In this document: in pieces, positions 6,931 through 13,859 of the stretch | How positions within the stretch are numbered: position 1 is the stretch's first letter | Layout: the number at the start of each line of letters is the position of its first letter | Source: an uncultured Porphyromonadaceae bacterium | GTDB lineage: Bacteria > Bacteroidota > Bacteroidia > Bacteroidales > Muribaculaceae | Direction: 5' to 3' | Length of the DNA stretch: 26,577 nucleotides | NCBI GenBank assembly: GCA_937892215.1 | Contig: CALAVE010000012.1 | Span: 1-26,577, forward strand | Position numbers and translations under genes: made by a program | The notes under the pieces: generated by a model | The model's database searches: none | Told to the model about the DNA's origin: nothing | The model's input: only the letters and a program-made list of their open reading frames with translations

Positions 6931-8118
6931 CTAAAGGCGGGAGTCACCGTCCATCGCACGCTCCATCTTCGACATAGCCTCAGCCACTGTCTCGTCAAGC
7001 AACGCCGCATACACCTCACGCGTAATCTTCGTCGAACTGTGACCGAGCACCCGCGACACCACCTCCATGCCCACGCCGCTGTTAAGCAGAAGCGTCGCGC
7101 CGGTGTGACGCGCCCAGTGAGTGCTCACAGGCTTCCGGATGCCGCACATCACAGCTATCACCTTAAGATAGGCGTTATACTTCACGTTCGACATAATCGG
7201 CAGCCGACCACCGTAACGCTCCAGGATAGCCAGCGCCGGTCCCAGGAGCAAGAACTTATACTCCATCCCCGTCTTGCCGCGCAGACCCACATACATCTTG
7301 CGCCCGTTCACCACCTTAATCCGACTTGCGTCGAAACTCGCCAGGTCCGTATATGACAGACAAGTGTACGTCTGGAACACGAACAAGTCACGAGCATGCC
7401 GCAGATAGTTCACCGGAGGGTCCAGACTCTCAATGCGCCCAAACTCCTCCCGAGTCAGATACTTCTCCAGACCCTTGCTGCCACTCTGCTTCTTCAAGTT
7501 CAACTTCCGGTACGGATTACCGCGCATCAGCCCATCCTCGTTTGCGTCCAGGATGAACGAGTTAAGGAAACGGTGATAGTTCTGCCACTTGCTGTAAGGC
7601 TGCATGCCGCGAGCGCTAAGAGCACGGTCCATAGCCAGGATGTTGGTCTCGGTTATGTCGTCAAACGTCGTCATGCCGCCCCAGCCCTCAAACCATCGCA
7701 AAAAACGGTCATAGCGTTCCCTGCTGTCCTCACCACGGCCATACTTCCGTATCTCCGCACGCTCACGCATATAGTCCAGAAGAAGCCGCCGCTTCGCCAC
7801 GTTCGCGCCCGATGCCTCACGCTGCTTCCCGTTGATTACCGACACAATCGTATCGATGTCAAACTCACCGCGCTCCGTCAGGTCGTTAATCACCTTGCGG
7901 GCGTGCGCCACATACATATCCAGCGTGCGCTGCAGCTCATACGCGTCCAGCCGGTTCACGATGTGACCGTTTCGCCACTCGCGCGGAAATACCCGCACAC
8001 CCGTAGTGGCATGTTTCTTCACTCGGCCCAGAGTAATACGCAACTCAATGGACCCTTCCTTCGTCTTCGATGCCCGCTTCTGCCGATCGAACATCAGTTT
8101 CATTGTCGGTGTTCCCAT
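6931..8118 (-). CDS. Tyrosine recombinase/integrase
   Basis: A 395 aa integrase that would cut and rejoin DNA at the element's attachment sites. The N-terminal arm-binding domain (about 6-95) is of the Bacteroidota type (SIELRITLGRVKKHATTGV), followed by a SAM-like core-binding domain (about 108-205) and the catalytic domain (about 218-385). Catalytic residues visible are K282, H334 and R337 (HWARHT), H360 (LGHSS) and the nucleophile Y370 (REVYAALL). Box I reads TCLSYTDL, with Ser255 where most family members have the first catalytic Arg; the CTnDOT integrase IntDOT is known to lack this Arg as well. M1 at 8118 or M6 at 8103 are both possible starts. It reads away from tRNA-Ser, which fits integration near that tRNA. 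The element's repeats lie immediately beyond its stop codon. Confidence 0.93.
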   Translation of the reverse strand: MGTPTMKLMFDRQKRASKTKEGSIELRITLGRVKKHATTGVRVFPREWRNGHIVNRLDAYELQRTLDMYVAHARKVINDLTERGEFDIDTIVSVINGKQREASGANVAKRRLLLDYMRERAEIRKYGRGEDSRERYDRFLRWFEGWGGMTTFDDITETNILAMDRALSARGMQPYSKWQNYHRFLNSFILDANEDGLMRGNPYRKLNLKKQSGSKGLEKYLTREEFGRIESLDPPVNYLRHARDLFVFQTYTCLSYTDLASFDASRIKVVNGRKMYVGLRGKTGMEYKFLLLGPALAILERYGGRLPIMSNVKYNAYLKVIAVMCGIRKPVSTHWARHTGATLLLNSGVGMEVVSRVLGHSSTKITREVYAALLDETVAEAMSKMERAMDGDSRL

Positions 8119-8153
8119 ATCAGTGAAATAGTTTAGTTAAGCATTTTCGGGTT

Positions 8154-8186
8154 TGTGTACCCAATCAGAGGTACACATGTGTACCC
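8154..8186. promoter_or_regulatory. Palindromic operator-like or integrase-binding site upstream of the integrase
   Basis: A perfect 16 bp palindrome GGTACACATGTGTACC occupies 8170-8185, and an extra half-site TGTGTACCC sits at 8154-8162, about 40 bases before the integrase start. A one-mismatch -7 element (CATTTTTG, minus strand, 8193-8186) abuts the palindrome, so a repressor bound here could block the integrase promoter. Arm-type sites for the integrase or an excision factor are an equal alternative. The rest of 8187-8316 holds no gene that I can see. Confidence 0.45.
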
Positions 8187-8316
8187 AAAAATGGCATTAT
8201 GATATAATATGATTGATAATGTTTCATTATTCCGTTTGAGGGGTCTTTATCCCCTTATTAGGCAATAATCACTTGAAACACACCGCATTGAAATCATAAA
8301 TCACTGATAATAAACG

Positions 8317-8350
8317 AAAAAGGAGAAGCCAATTTTTCACTGACTTCTCC
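8317..8350 (-). terminator. Intrinsic terminator of tRNA-Ser
   Basis: On the minus strand GGAGAAGTCA pairs with TTGGCTTCTCC (G-T pairs allowed), with a short A-rich loop, then TTTTT. It lies 9 bases beyond the tRNA 3' end, so the tRNA is a single-gene transcript. Confidence 0.8.
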
Positions 8351-8358
8351 ACCATCCG

Positions 8359-8445
8359 CGGAAAGGCAGGGATTCGAACCCTGGAACCGCTAATGCGGTT
8401 AACGGTTTTCGAGACCGCCCCGTTCGACCACTCCGGCACCTTTCC
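8359..8445 (-). tRNA. tRNA-Ser, anticodon CGA
   Basis: An 87 base tRNA reading UCG codons. The acceptor arms GGAAAGG and CCTTTCC pair perfectly, the anticodon loop is CTCGAAA with anticodon CGA, the long variable arm (GTTAACCGCATTAGC region) is the serine class II type, and the T arm contains GGTTCGAATCC. The discriminator base is G, as usual for serine. The 3' CCA is not encoded. The gene is intact, so any element integrated at its 3' end would have restored it. Confidence 0.97.
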
Positions 8446-8464
8446 AGTCGTTAATTATCTATGT

Positions 8465-8515
8465 GCAAACTGCCGTTTGCGGGTGCAAAATTACACAATT
8501 TTCGCTTAACGGCAA
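8465..8515 (-). promoter_or_regulatory. tRNA-Ser promoter and leader hairpin
   Basis: On the minus strand TTG (8515-8513), a 19 base spacer, then TAATTTTG (8493-8486), both full consensus. The presumed 5' leader then contains a perfect hairpin, GCAAAC and GTTTGC around a 4 base loop (8465-8480), which would be removed with the precursor end by RNase P. Confidence 0.65.
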
Positions 8516-8535
8516 ATTTTCCTCGCAAAAACTTT

Positions 8536-9192
8536 CTATAAATTCACCAGTGTTTCTATCGCTTCCTGCGGATTTGCGGCCTTGAACACATAATTTCCGG
8601 CCACCAGCACATCGGCCCCGGCATCTTTAAGCAGAGCACCCGTTTCAGCATTCACGCCGCCGTCCACCTCTATCATTGCCTTGGAGCCCGTTTCCTCTAT
8701 CATGTCACGGAGTTCTCGCACCTTGTTTAGTGTGTTTGGAATAAACTTCTGTCCGCCAAAACCCGGGTTCACCGACATCAGCAGAACCAGTTCCACATCG
8801 GTCACGATGTCGCGCAGTAACGAAACCGGTGTTGCCGGATTCAGTGTCACTCCGGCACGCAGACCTGCATCGTGTATCTGCTGAATCACTCTGTTAAGGT
8901 GCGGGCACACCTCATAATGCACGTTCATGATTTCAGCACCGCAGTCGCGAACCTCATTCACGAATTTCTGCGGCTCCACTATCATCAGATGTACGTCAAG
9001 TGGCTTAGTACAGTATTTCTGCACATACTTTATCACCGGAAAGCCAAATGAGATATTGGGCACGAACACGCCGTCCATAACATCCAAATGAAGCATTTGC
9101 GCGCTACTTGAGTTTATCATTTCAAGGTCATCGGCCAGATGCGCAAAGTCTGCCGAGAGTAACGATGGTGAAACTATCATATTCCGTCTCAT
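8536..9192 (-). CDS. rpe: Ribulose-phosphate 3-epimerase
   Basis: A 218 aa TIM-barrel enzyme that interconverts ribulose 5-phosphate and xylulose 5-phosphate in the pentose phosphate pathway in the cytosol. Family motifs are complete: SPSLLSADF near the N-terminus, LHLDVMDGVFVPN (H35 and D37, metal and acid/base), DVHLMI, NPATP, MSVNPGFGGQ and EVDGGV, with a phosphate-binding loop VAGNYVF near the end. The length is normal for the family. It follows dedA by 10 bases on the same strand, so the two are probably co-transcribed. M5 (9180) is an alternative start that would still keep SPSLLSADF. Confidence 0.97.
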   Translation of the reverse strand: MRRNMIVSPSLLSADFAHLADDLEMINSSSAQMLHLDVMDGVFVPNISFGFPVIKYVQKYCTKPLDVHLMIVEPQKFVNEVRDCGAEIMNVHYEVCPHLNRVIQQIHDAGLRAGVTLNPATPVSLLRDIVTDVELVLLMSVNPGFGGQKFIPNTLNKVRELRDMIEETGSKAMIEVDGGVNAETGALLKDAGADVLVAGNYVFKAANPQEAIETLVNL

Positions 9193-9202
9193 TTATTGGT
9201 TA

Positions 9203-9964
9203 TTATTCGGTCGGCTCACCCCCGACGTTCTCTTCTGTCTCTTTTTTCTCGCCTTTCTTCCTGAACGACTTGTAGCACACATAGCCTATCAGTATCAGAA
9301 TTAGTCCGTAACCGGCTATCTTCAGGTAGCCGCTGTAGTGCTCAATCGATGCCAGCAACTGTTCCTCCGGAACGGCCAGGCTAAGCCAGTAGCCCATCAG
9401 CGCCAGCACCACGTTCCACAATGCCGCGCCCAGAATAGTGAACACACTGAACGTGAATATGTTCATCCGCGAGAGTCCTGCCGGTATCGAAATCAGATGC
9501 CGGACTGCCGGCAAAAGCCTTCCCAGGAAAATGGATATCGCACCCTTGCGGGCAAAGTAGTCCTCGGCATATTTCAGTTTGTCGCTGTTGAGCATCAGCA
9601 GGTGCCCCACCTTGCTGTCGGCAAAAGCATAGAGCACAGGTCGCCCCACAAGCATCGACAACACATAGTTGGCCAGCGCGCCAAGAAATGCACCCACCGT
9701 CGCCATAATCACCACCATGATAATGTCCAGATTACCACTCCTTAGAGCGAAATACGCCGCAGGAGGCACCACCACCTCACTCGGCAGCGGAATTATCGAA
9801 CTCTCTATCGCCATCAGTAGCACTATCATCCCGTAGGTCATGTGCTCCTTGTACCAGTTGTACATATCTATGATGGAAAATTCTCGCAGAAACACCACCA
9901 GCAGAACTGCCAACGTTGCCAGAACCATGATGGCCAGAGCCAGCACTATGTTGTTTTTCTTCAT
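9203..9964 (-). CDS. DedA family inner-membrane protein
   Basis: A 253 aa integral membrane protein of the DedA (SNARE-associated/VTT) family, whose members help recycle or move undecaprenyl phosphate or lipids across the inner membrane and affect envelope stability. The first segment (about 8-27) is a membrane anchor. The core contains ESSIIPLPSEVVVPPAAYFA, a re-entrant loop with conserved Glu and Pro, then GAFLGALANYVLSMLVGRP, and the family signature GRLLPAVRHLISIPAGLSRM with its essential Arg residues (about 149-168). Two more membrane segments and a charged cytosolic tail rich in Lys and Glu complete it. It heads an operon with rpe. The exact substrate cannot be told from the sequence. 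Confidence 0.9.
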   Translation of the reverse strand: MKKNNIVLALAIMVLATLAVLLVVFLREFSIIDMYNWYKEHMTYGMIVLLMAIESSIIPLPSEVVVPPAAYFALRSGNLDIIMVVIMATVGAFLGALANYVLSMLVGRPVLYAFADSKVGHLLMLNSDKLKYAEDYFARKGAISIFLGRLLPAVRHLISIPAGLSRMNIFTFSVFTILGAALWNVVLALMGYWLSLAVPEEQLLASIEHYSGYLKIAGYGLILILIGYVCYKSFRKKGEKKETEENVGGEPTE

Positions 9965-9994
9965 CTTATACGTCTTTGTCCATTATTTATAGTG

Positions 9995-10002
9995 CAAATT
10001 TA
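9995..10002 (-). promoter_or_regulatory. -7 element of the dedA-rpe promoter
   Basis: TAAATTTG on the minus strand (10002-9995) matches TAnnTTTG, about 31 bases before the dedA start. No clear TTG is present at the -33 position. The remaining divergent spacer to 10309 is AT-rich. On the plus strand TGTTTTTG (10205-10212), one mismatch, is the best candidate for the protease gene, and I see no gene or RNA there. Confidence 0.45.
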
Positions 10003-10309
10003 GTGATTTTGTTTCATGTAGCGCCTTTATCTCACTTGTTTTTTTGTTTATTCTGTCATATTCACTCCTTTCCCGCACGCCATATTGCCATACTGTCACA
10101 TTCGCACACCGAAAAACCACCGGTTTTTCCTGTTTTTATGATTAAAGAAATTAAAAAAACCGCGCTTTCGTCTTAAATTAGCTTAAAAATAGCCCTCTTG
10201 GTATTGTTTTTGCAATTTTATGATATAATTTTACAGCCGATTAAACGTTAATTTTAACAGTTAGAGTATTAAAAACAATCGAAAATTTAACATTAAAACA
10301 ATAAGAATT

Positions 10310-11839
10310 ATGAAAACAAACACCAAACTCGTAGCACTCGTAGTCAGTGCAGCAATCGCCGGCTCGGCTGTCACCATCATGGCCACATCAGCCATCACCG
10401 GCAAGGGAACCATGGGCGACGTCTATGTTCCGGCTCAGCAGAATCAGGAACAGAGTTTCGTACGCACCACTGCTTACCCGGCATCAATTGAGTCCGATTT
10501 CACTAAGGCGGCCGAAAGCACCATCAACTCCGTAGTCAGCATCAAGTCCTACGCCACACCCCGCCAGCAACAATTCTTCCAGGGTGGCGACGACTTCTTC
10601 GACCCCTTCGAATTCTTCTTTGGCCAGGGCAACGGCAATTCACGTCGCCGTCAGCAGCAGCCCAAGGCCGAGAGCAACCCGCAGCCATCAGGACTTGGCT
10701 CGGGCGTTATCATCAGTGCCGACGGATACATCGTCACTAACAATCACGTTATCGACGGAGCCGAGAAACTGGAAGTCACACTCAACGACAACCGCCAGTT
10801 CAACGCCACCGTTGTTGGCACCGACGCCAACTCCGATATCGCGCTTATCAAGATTCAGGCCAAGGATCTCAAGGCCATCACATTCGGTAGCTCCGACAAA
10901 ATCAAGGTCGGCGAATGGGTTCTTGCCGTTGGTAATCCCTTTGGTTTCAACTCCACCGTCACAGCGGGAATCGTCAGTGCCAAGGCTCGCGGTCTGAACA
11001 AAGGCAACAACGTCGGCATCGAGTCTTTCATCCAGCACGATGCGGCAGTTAATCCCGGCAACTCGGGTGGCGCCCTGGTCAACACCAACGGCGAACTCGT
11101 GGGAATCAACACACTCATCTACTCCAACACCGGTAACTACGCCGGCTATTCATTCGCCATCCCGTCCGACGTGGTGCAAAAAATCGTAACCGACATCAAG
11201 CAGTACGGGACAGTGCAGCGCGCCGTTCTGGGAATCCAGTTCACCGAACTCACAGCAGAGAAGGCTAAGGATAAGGAAATCACCGCCACCACCGAGGGCG
11301 TTTACGTGGAAAAGGTCAGCGACCGCAGCGCAGCCAAGGAAGCCGGAATCAAGGAAGGTGACGTAATAGTGAAACTCAACAGCACCGACATCAAGAACGG
11401 AGCACAACTGCTGGAGCAAATGAGCAAGCAGCGCCCGGGCGACGAAATCACTATCGGCTACTACCGCGACAACAAGCTCAAGTCCACTAAGGTCTTGCTC
11501 AAGAACGACCAGGGTACCACCAAGATATCTAAGGGTAGCGACTTCCTCTCGCTCGGATGCGCTTTCACGCCTCTTAGCGACAAAGAGAAAGAAGAACTCA
11601 GCGTAAGCGGCGGCGTCAAGGTCACCGGCCTCAAGGACGGCAAGTTCAAGCGCGCCGGCATACGCGACGGATTCATCATCTCGGCCATCAATGGCGAGAA
11701 GGTCACAAGCCAGGACGACGTGGAGGAAATCTACAACTCCATCATGCGCGACAAGTCGGCCGACAAGGTGATGCTCATCACAGGATACACATCAACTGGC
11801 AAGAAAGAATACCGCGCCGTTGACCTCAGCGACGAATAA
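10310..11839 (+). CDS. HtrA/DegP-like periplasmic serine protease with two PDZ domains
   Basis: A 509 aa exported quality-control protease that degrades or refolds misfolded envelope proteins. Residues 1-30 are a signal peptide or anchor. The trypsin-like domain (about 60-290) has the complete triad: H146 in VTNNHVIDGA, D176 in SDIALI and S252 in NPGNSGGAL. An unusual Phe/Asp/Gln/Arg-rich insert (about 86-128, with DDFFDPFEFFFG) sits where DegP has its LA loop. PDZ1 covers about 300-395 (VLGIQF, AGIKEGDVIVKLN) and PDZ2 about 415-505 (AGIRDGFIISAING). The length is typical of DegP/DegQ. It stands alone, divergent from dedA, and is followed by a good terminator. degP versus degQ cannot be separated by sequence alone. 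Confidence 0.95.
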   Translation: MKTNTKLVALVVSAAIAGSAVTIMATSAITGKGTMGDVYVPAQQNQEQSFVRTTAYPASIESDFTKAAESTINSVVSIKSYATPRQQQFFQGGDDFFDPFEFFFGQGNGNSRRRQQQPKAESNPQPSGLGSGVIISADGYIVTNNHVIDGAEKLEVTLNDNRQFNATVVGTDANSDIALIKIQAKDLKAITFGSSDKIKVGEWVLAVGNPFGFNSTVTAGIVSAKARGLNKGNNVGIESFIQHDAAVNPGNSGGALVNTNGELVGINTLIYSNTGNYAGYSFAIPSDVVQKIVTDIKQYGTVQRAVLGIQFTELTAEKAKDKEITATTEGVYVEKVSDRSAAKEAGIKEGDVIVKLNSTDIKNGAQLLEQMSKQRPGDEITIGYYRDNKLKSTKVLLKNDQGTTKISKGSDFLSLGCAFTPLSDKEKEELSVSGGVKVTGLKDGKFKRAGIRDGFIISAINGEKVTSQDDVEEIYNSIMRDKSADKVMLITGYTSTGKKEYRAVDLSDE

Positions 11840-11897
11840 CCCCCTGCCAAGAGACAACACAACAGAAATACAAAAAAGTAACTTTCATACGCGAAAA

Positions 11898-11934
11898 GGG
11901 CTGAACCTCGGCAACGGGATTCAGCCTATTTTTT
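11898..11934 (+). terminator. Intrinsic terminator of the HtrA-like protease gene
   Basis: GGGCTGAA (11898-11905) pairs with TTCAGCCT (11920-11927), followed by ATTTTTT. It lies about 60 bases after the stop codon. Confidence 0.75.
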
Positions 11935-12051
11935 GCGGGTAGCTAATATCTGTTTGGCAAATGCCTAAAACTTTTTTAGCAGCCGAAATTGAGTATTCAA
12001 TATAATAAGTCCCGGATATTTAATAATTTATTTTGAAAACTATACCTATTT

Positions 12052-12084
12052 TTGACTCTATCTCAAAATTAATTACTATTTTTG
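12052..12084 (+). promoter_or_regulatory. Promoter of the structured RNA candidate
   Basis: TTG at 12052-12054, a 22 base spacer and TATTTTTG at 12077-12084, a full -7 match. Transcription would begin near 12090, about 240 bases before the next start codon. Confidence 0.55.
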
Positions 12085-12090
12085 CCAAAG

Positions 12091-12290
12091 AGATAGAACT
12101 TTGTTTTATCAAAATATTAACAGAAGCGTATGCTTTGACTTGTAGAAGAAAACGTAGGAAATTTTCTAAAAGAGGCAAGTTTGGCATTGCGGTTCTCGCT
12201 CTATAGCGTGAGCTGCTATTCCACATCTACCTCATTGGTTTCCTACGACCATCTTCTAAAGTGTGGCAATTCAGTTCACGCTTTTATTGT
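12091..12290 (+). ncRNA. Structured RNA candidate with long rod fold, 6S-like in outline
   Basis: About 200 bases after a consensus promoter fold into one long interrupted helix. From outside in: AAGCGT (12124-12129) with ACGCTT (12278-12283); TAGAAGA (12143-12149) with TCTTCTA (12252-12258); CGTAGGAAA (12153-12161) with TTTCCTACG (12239-12247). An asymmetric internal bubble of about 10 by 5 bases follows. Then GAGG (12172-12175) pairs with CCTC (12230-12233), TGG with CCA, and an apical hairpin has 12 base arms, 12189-12200 with 12205-12216, one mismatch and loop CTAT. The 3' end is U-rich (CTTTTATTGTTT). A closing stem, central bubble and terminal stem-loop in a 180-200 base RNA is the layout of 6S RNA, which binds RNA polymerase holoenzyme. 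It could instead be another ncRNA or a cis leader of the gene at 12333. No protein frame fits. Confidence 0.5.
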
Positions 12291-12299
12291 TTATAAATC

Positions 12300-12320
12300 G
12301 CCTTTGAGAACTGCAAAGGC
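12300..12320 (+). promoter_or_regulatory. Hairpin just upstream of a start codon
   Basis: GCCTTTG and CAAAGGC form a perfect 7 bp stem around a 7 base loop, ending 12 bases before the ATG at 12333. It is not followed by a T-run, so it is not a terminator. It could affect ribosome access or the RNA 5' end. Confidence 0.4.
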
Positions 12321-12332
12321 ACTAAGAAATAT

Positions 12333-13691
12333 ATGAAAAAGATTTTTTTATTTCTACTATTAATGCTCAATTCATTGTTAGTTGTTGCACAAGGAAGTCT
12401 CCCCGGTGGTTTTGAACACATAATCGATGTTGGAAAGTACTCCGATTGGGGTCAAGGTTATCTGACTATAACTGATAACCATTTTTTGTCTGTAATAGAT
12501 GACAGTGGAAAGCATCGTGAATATTACCATTTGACTTTCAGCGTATTAGAAAGTGATGGTGAATATTTTGCCCCAAATATAGGAGACATCATTATTGAGG
12601 TAGATGGTGAATCAGCAAAGGCATGGACAAAAGAACAATTCTATAGTAAGGTTGATGGCCGACATGATACTATCACTATTAAGATAAAACGAAAAGATGA
12701 AGGAGAAATTCTAGAAAGAACAGTGCGCATAAAACCTGAATATGAATTAAGTAAAGACTTAAAACCATTTGGGGATGATTTTACATTAAATGATATAACT
12801 GGGTCAACTGATGTGCAAAAACGCAAAAGAACTTTACAACAAGGGACTATTTTTGACGAGCGCAAGGATGATAGTTTTGATTTCTTTACTTGTACTAAAT
12901 ATAATTTTCTGATAACCAGCAATAACCCCTTATTGGATAAAGATATATTAAAAGAAGTTTATTTTAGTAATATGAAACAAGATGATGAATCTCCGGATCT
13001 TCTTTTTACTATAGCAAGAGATGCCGATGAAAGTATCAGCTCCACCTATATACCACCTACAAGCCGAACCGTGAATATTGGGAGTAAAACCAGAACAGAA
13101 TACAACTATATTACAAGACAGAATGATTATGTTACCACTCAAAAGAATAAAACAATCTATGAAGGTGGTTACACGCATGAATCCAAAACATTGGACTTAT
13201 TCCTTGAGATAGCAGCTTTAGATGTCAAGCGAATTAACGATAAAAGCATTACATATCCACCTATTGTTTGGCAAGCGACAGTCAAGCGACATGTGTCTAA
13301 TGCCGCAGACGACTTTGATACAGGGAAGAATTTTGGGGCTTGGGCAACATGGATGATATTACCGCCTGATGACAGATACATAAGAAAATCAAAGACGTTG
13401 TATGCTCCAACGGGGATAACATGCAACCGTGATGATTCGAAAATCATTTTTAGCATAGAACCAGAGTCAAGAGCGGAGAAAGCTGGATTGAAACCGGGTG
13501 ACAAATTGCTAAAGATTCATAACAATAAAGAACTAAATAAGAGTGCTAAGAATAATGGTTGGAATGCTCTGAATGAGTCTCGCCACATGCATATCGTTGC
13601 TGAGATACAGCGTGACGGTAAAAAAATAAAATTAGATGTGCCCTCAATGAGTATAAAAATACAGCGAAAATATTGTATTGGAGCTAAGTGA
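12333..13691 (+). CDS. Exported protein with two PDZ-like domains around a DUF4136-like middle
   Basis: A 452 aa protein of no family I recognise as a whole. Residues 1-20 are a signal peptide (MKKIFLFLLLMLNSLLVVAQ) without a lipobox Cys. Residues about 65-130 look like a degenerate PDZ domain (IGDIIIEVDGESA...TITIKIKR). The middle (about 190-340) has PDLLFTIARD, a Tyr/Thr/Asn-rich loop, TLDLFLEIAALD and IVWQATVKR, a pattern reminiscent of DUF4136-type beta domains of lipoproteins. Residues about 370-440 form a clear second PDZ (AEKAGLKPGDKLLKI). There is no protease domain. The gene is strikingly AT-rich, with AAA/AAT/GAT codons unlike its GC-richer neighbours, suggesting recent transfer or a different evolutionary history. 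It follows the structured RNA candidate and ends at its own terminator. The function is unknown. Confidence 0.88.
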   Translation: MKKIFLFLLLMLNSLLVVAQGSLPGGFEHIIDVGKYSDWGQGYLTITDNHFLSVIDDSGKHREYYHLTFSVLESDGEYFAPNIGDIIIEVDGESAKAWTKEQFYSKVDGRHDTITIKIKRKDEGEILERTVRIKPEYELSKDLKPFGDDFTLNDITGSTDVQKRKRTLQQGTIFDERKDDSFDFFTCTKYNFLITSNNPLLDKDILKEVYFSNMKQDDESPDLLFTIARDADESISSTYIPPTSRTVNIGSKTRTEYNYITRQNDYVTTQKNKTIYEGGYTHESKTLDLFLEIAALDVKRINDKSITYPPIVWQATVKRHVSNAADDFDTGKNFGAWATWMILPPDDRYIRKSKTLYAPTGITCNRDDSKIIFSIEPESRAEKAGLKPGDKLLKIHNNKELNKSAKNNGWNALNESRHMHIVAEIQRDGKKIKLDVPSMSIKIQRKYCIGAK

Positions 13692-13725
13692 TTTCATACA
13701 AATTGGTGTATTTTTTAATGAATGT

Positions 13726-13759
13726 AAGGGTGTGTTAATAATCATGGCATGCCCTTTTT
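13726..13759 (+). terminator. Intrinsic terminator of the two-PDZ gene
   Basis: AAGGGTGTG (13726-13734) pairs with CATGCCCTT (13748-13756), two wobble pairs allowed, followed by TTT to 13759. Confidence 0.7.
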
Positions 13760-13801
13760 AATTTTTCTTCGGTTGCCTATAGGTAATTTATTAGCCCCGG
13801 T

Positions 13802-13832
13802 TTGGGGAATCACGCTAAAATGCGTATTTTTG
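13802..13832 (+). promoter_or_regulatory. Promoter of the GH92 gene
   Basis: TTG at 13802-13804, a 20 base spacer and TATTTTTG at 13825-13832, a full consensus match 27 bases before the first possible start codon. Confidence 0.65.
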
Positions 13833-13859
13833 TGACAGAAACCTTTACCTATTTTAAAT

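Larger units (their letters stand above)
1..8358. mobile_element. End of an integrated phage-like element beside tRNA-Ser (left end outside window)
   Basis: A tyrosine recombinase is transcribed away from the 3' end of a tRNA-Ser gene, the usual layout for elements that integrate at tRNA 3' ends. Left of it lie repeats, a GTPNK-motif phage protein and a three-gene cassette resembling virion ejection proteins. Right of the tRNA all genes are housekeeping (rpe, dedA). The right boundary is placed just outside the tRNA, but it could lie anywhere between 8119 and 8358, because I cannot see the matching attachment repeat. Whether this is a prophage, a satellite or a decayed remnant cannot be decided: no capsid, terminase large subunit or repressor is inside the window. 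Confidence 0.65.

Noticed and set aside
7396..8136. 246 aa plus-strand frame opposite the integrase
   Set aside because: The integrase frame has complete catalytic motifs; this one has none.
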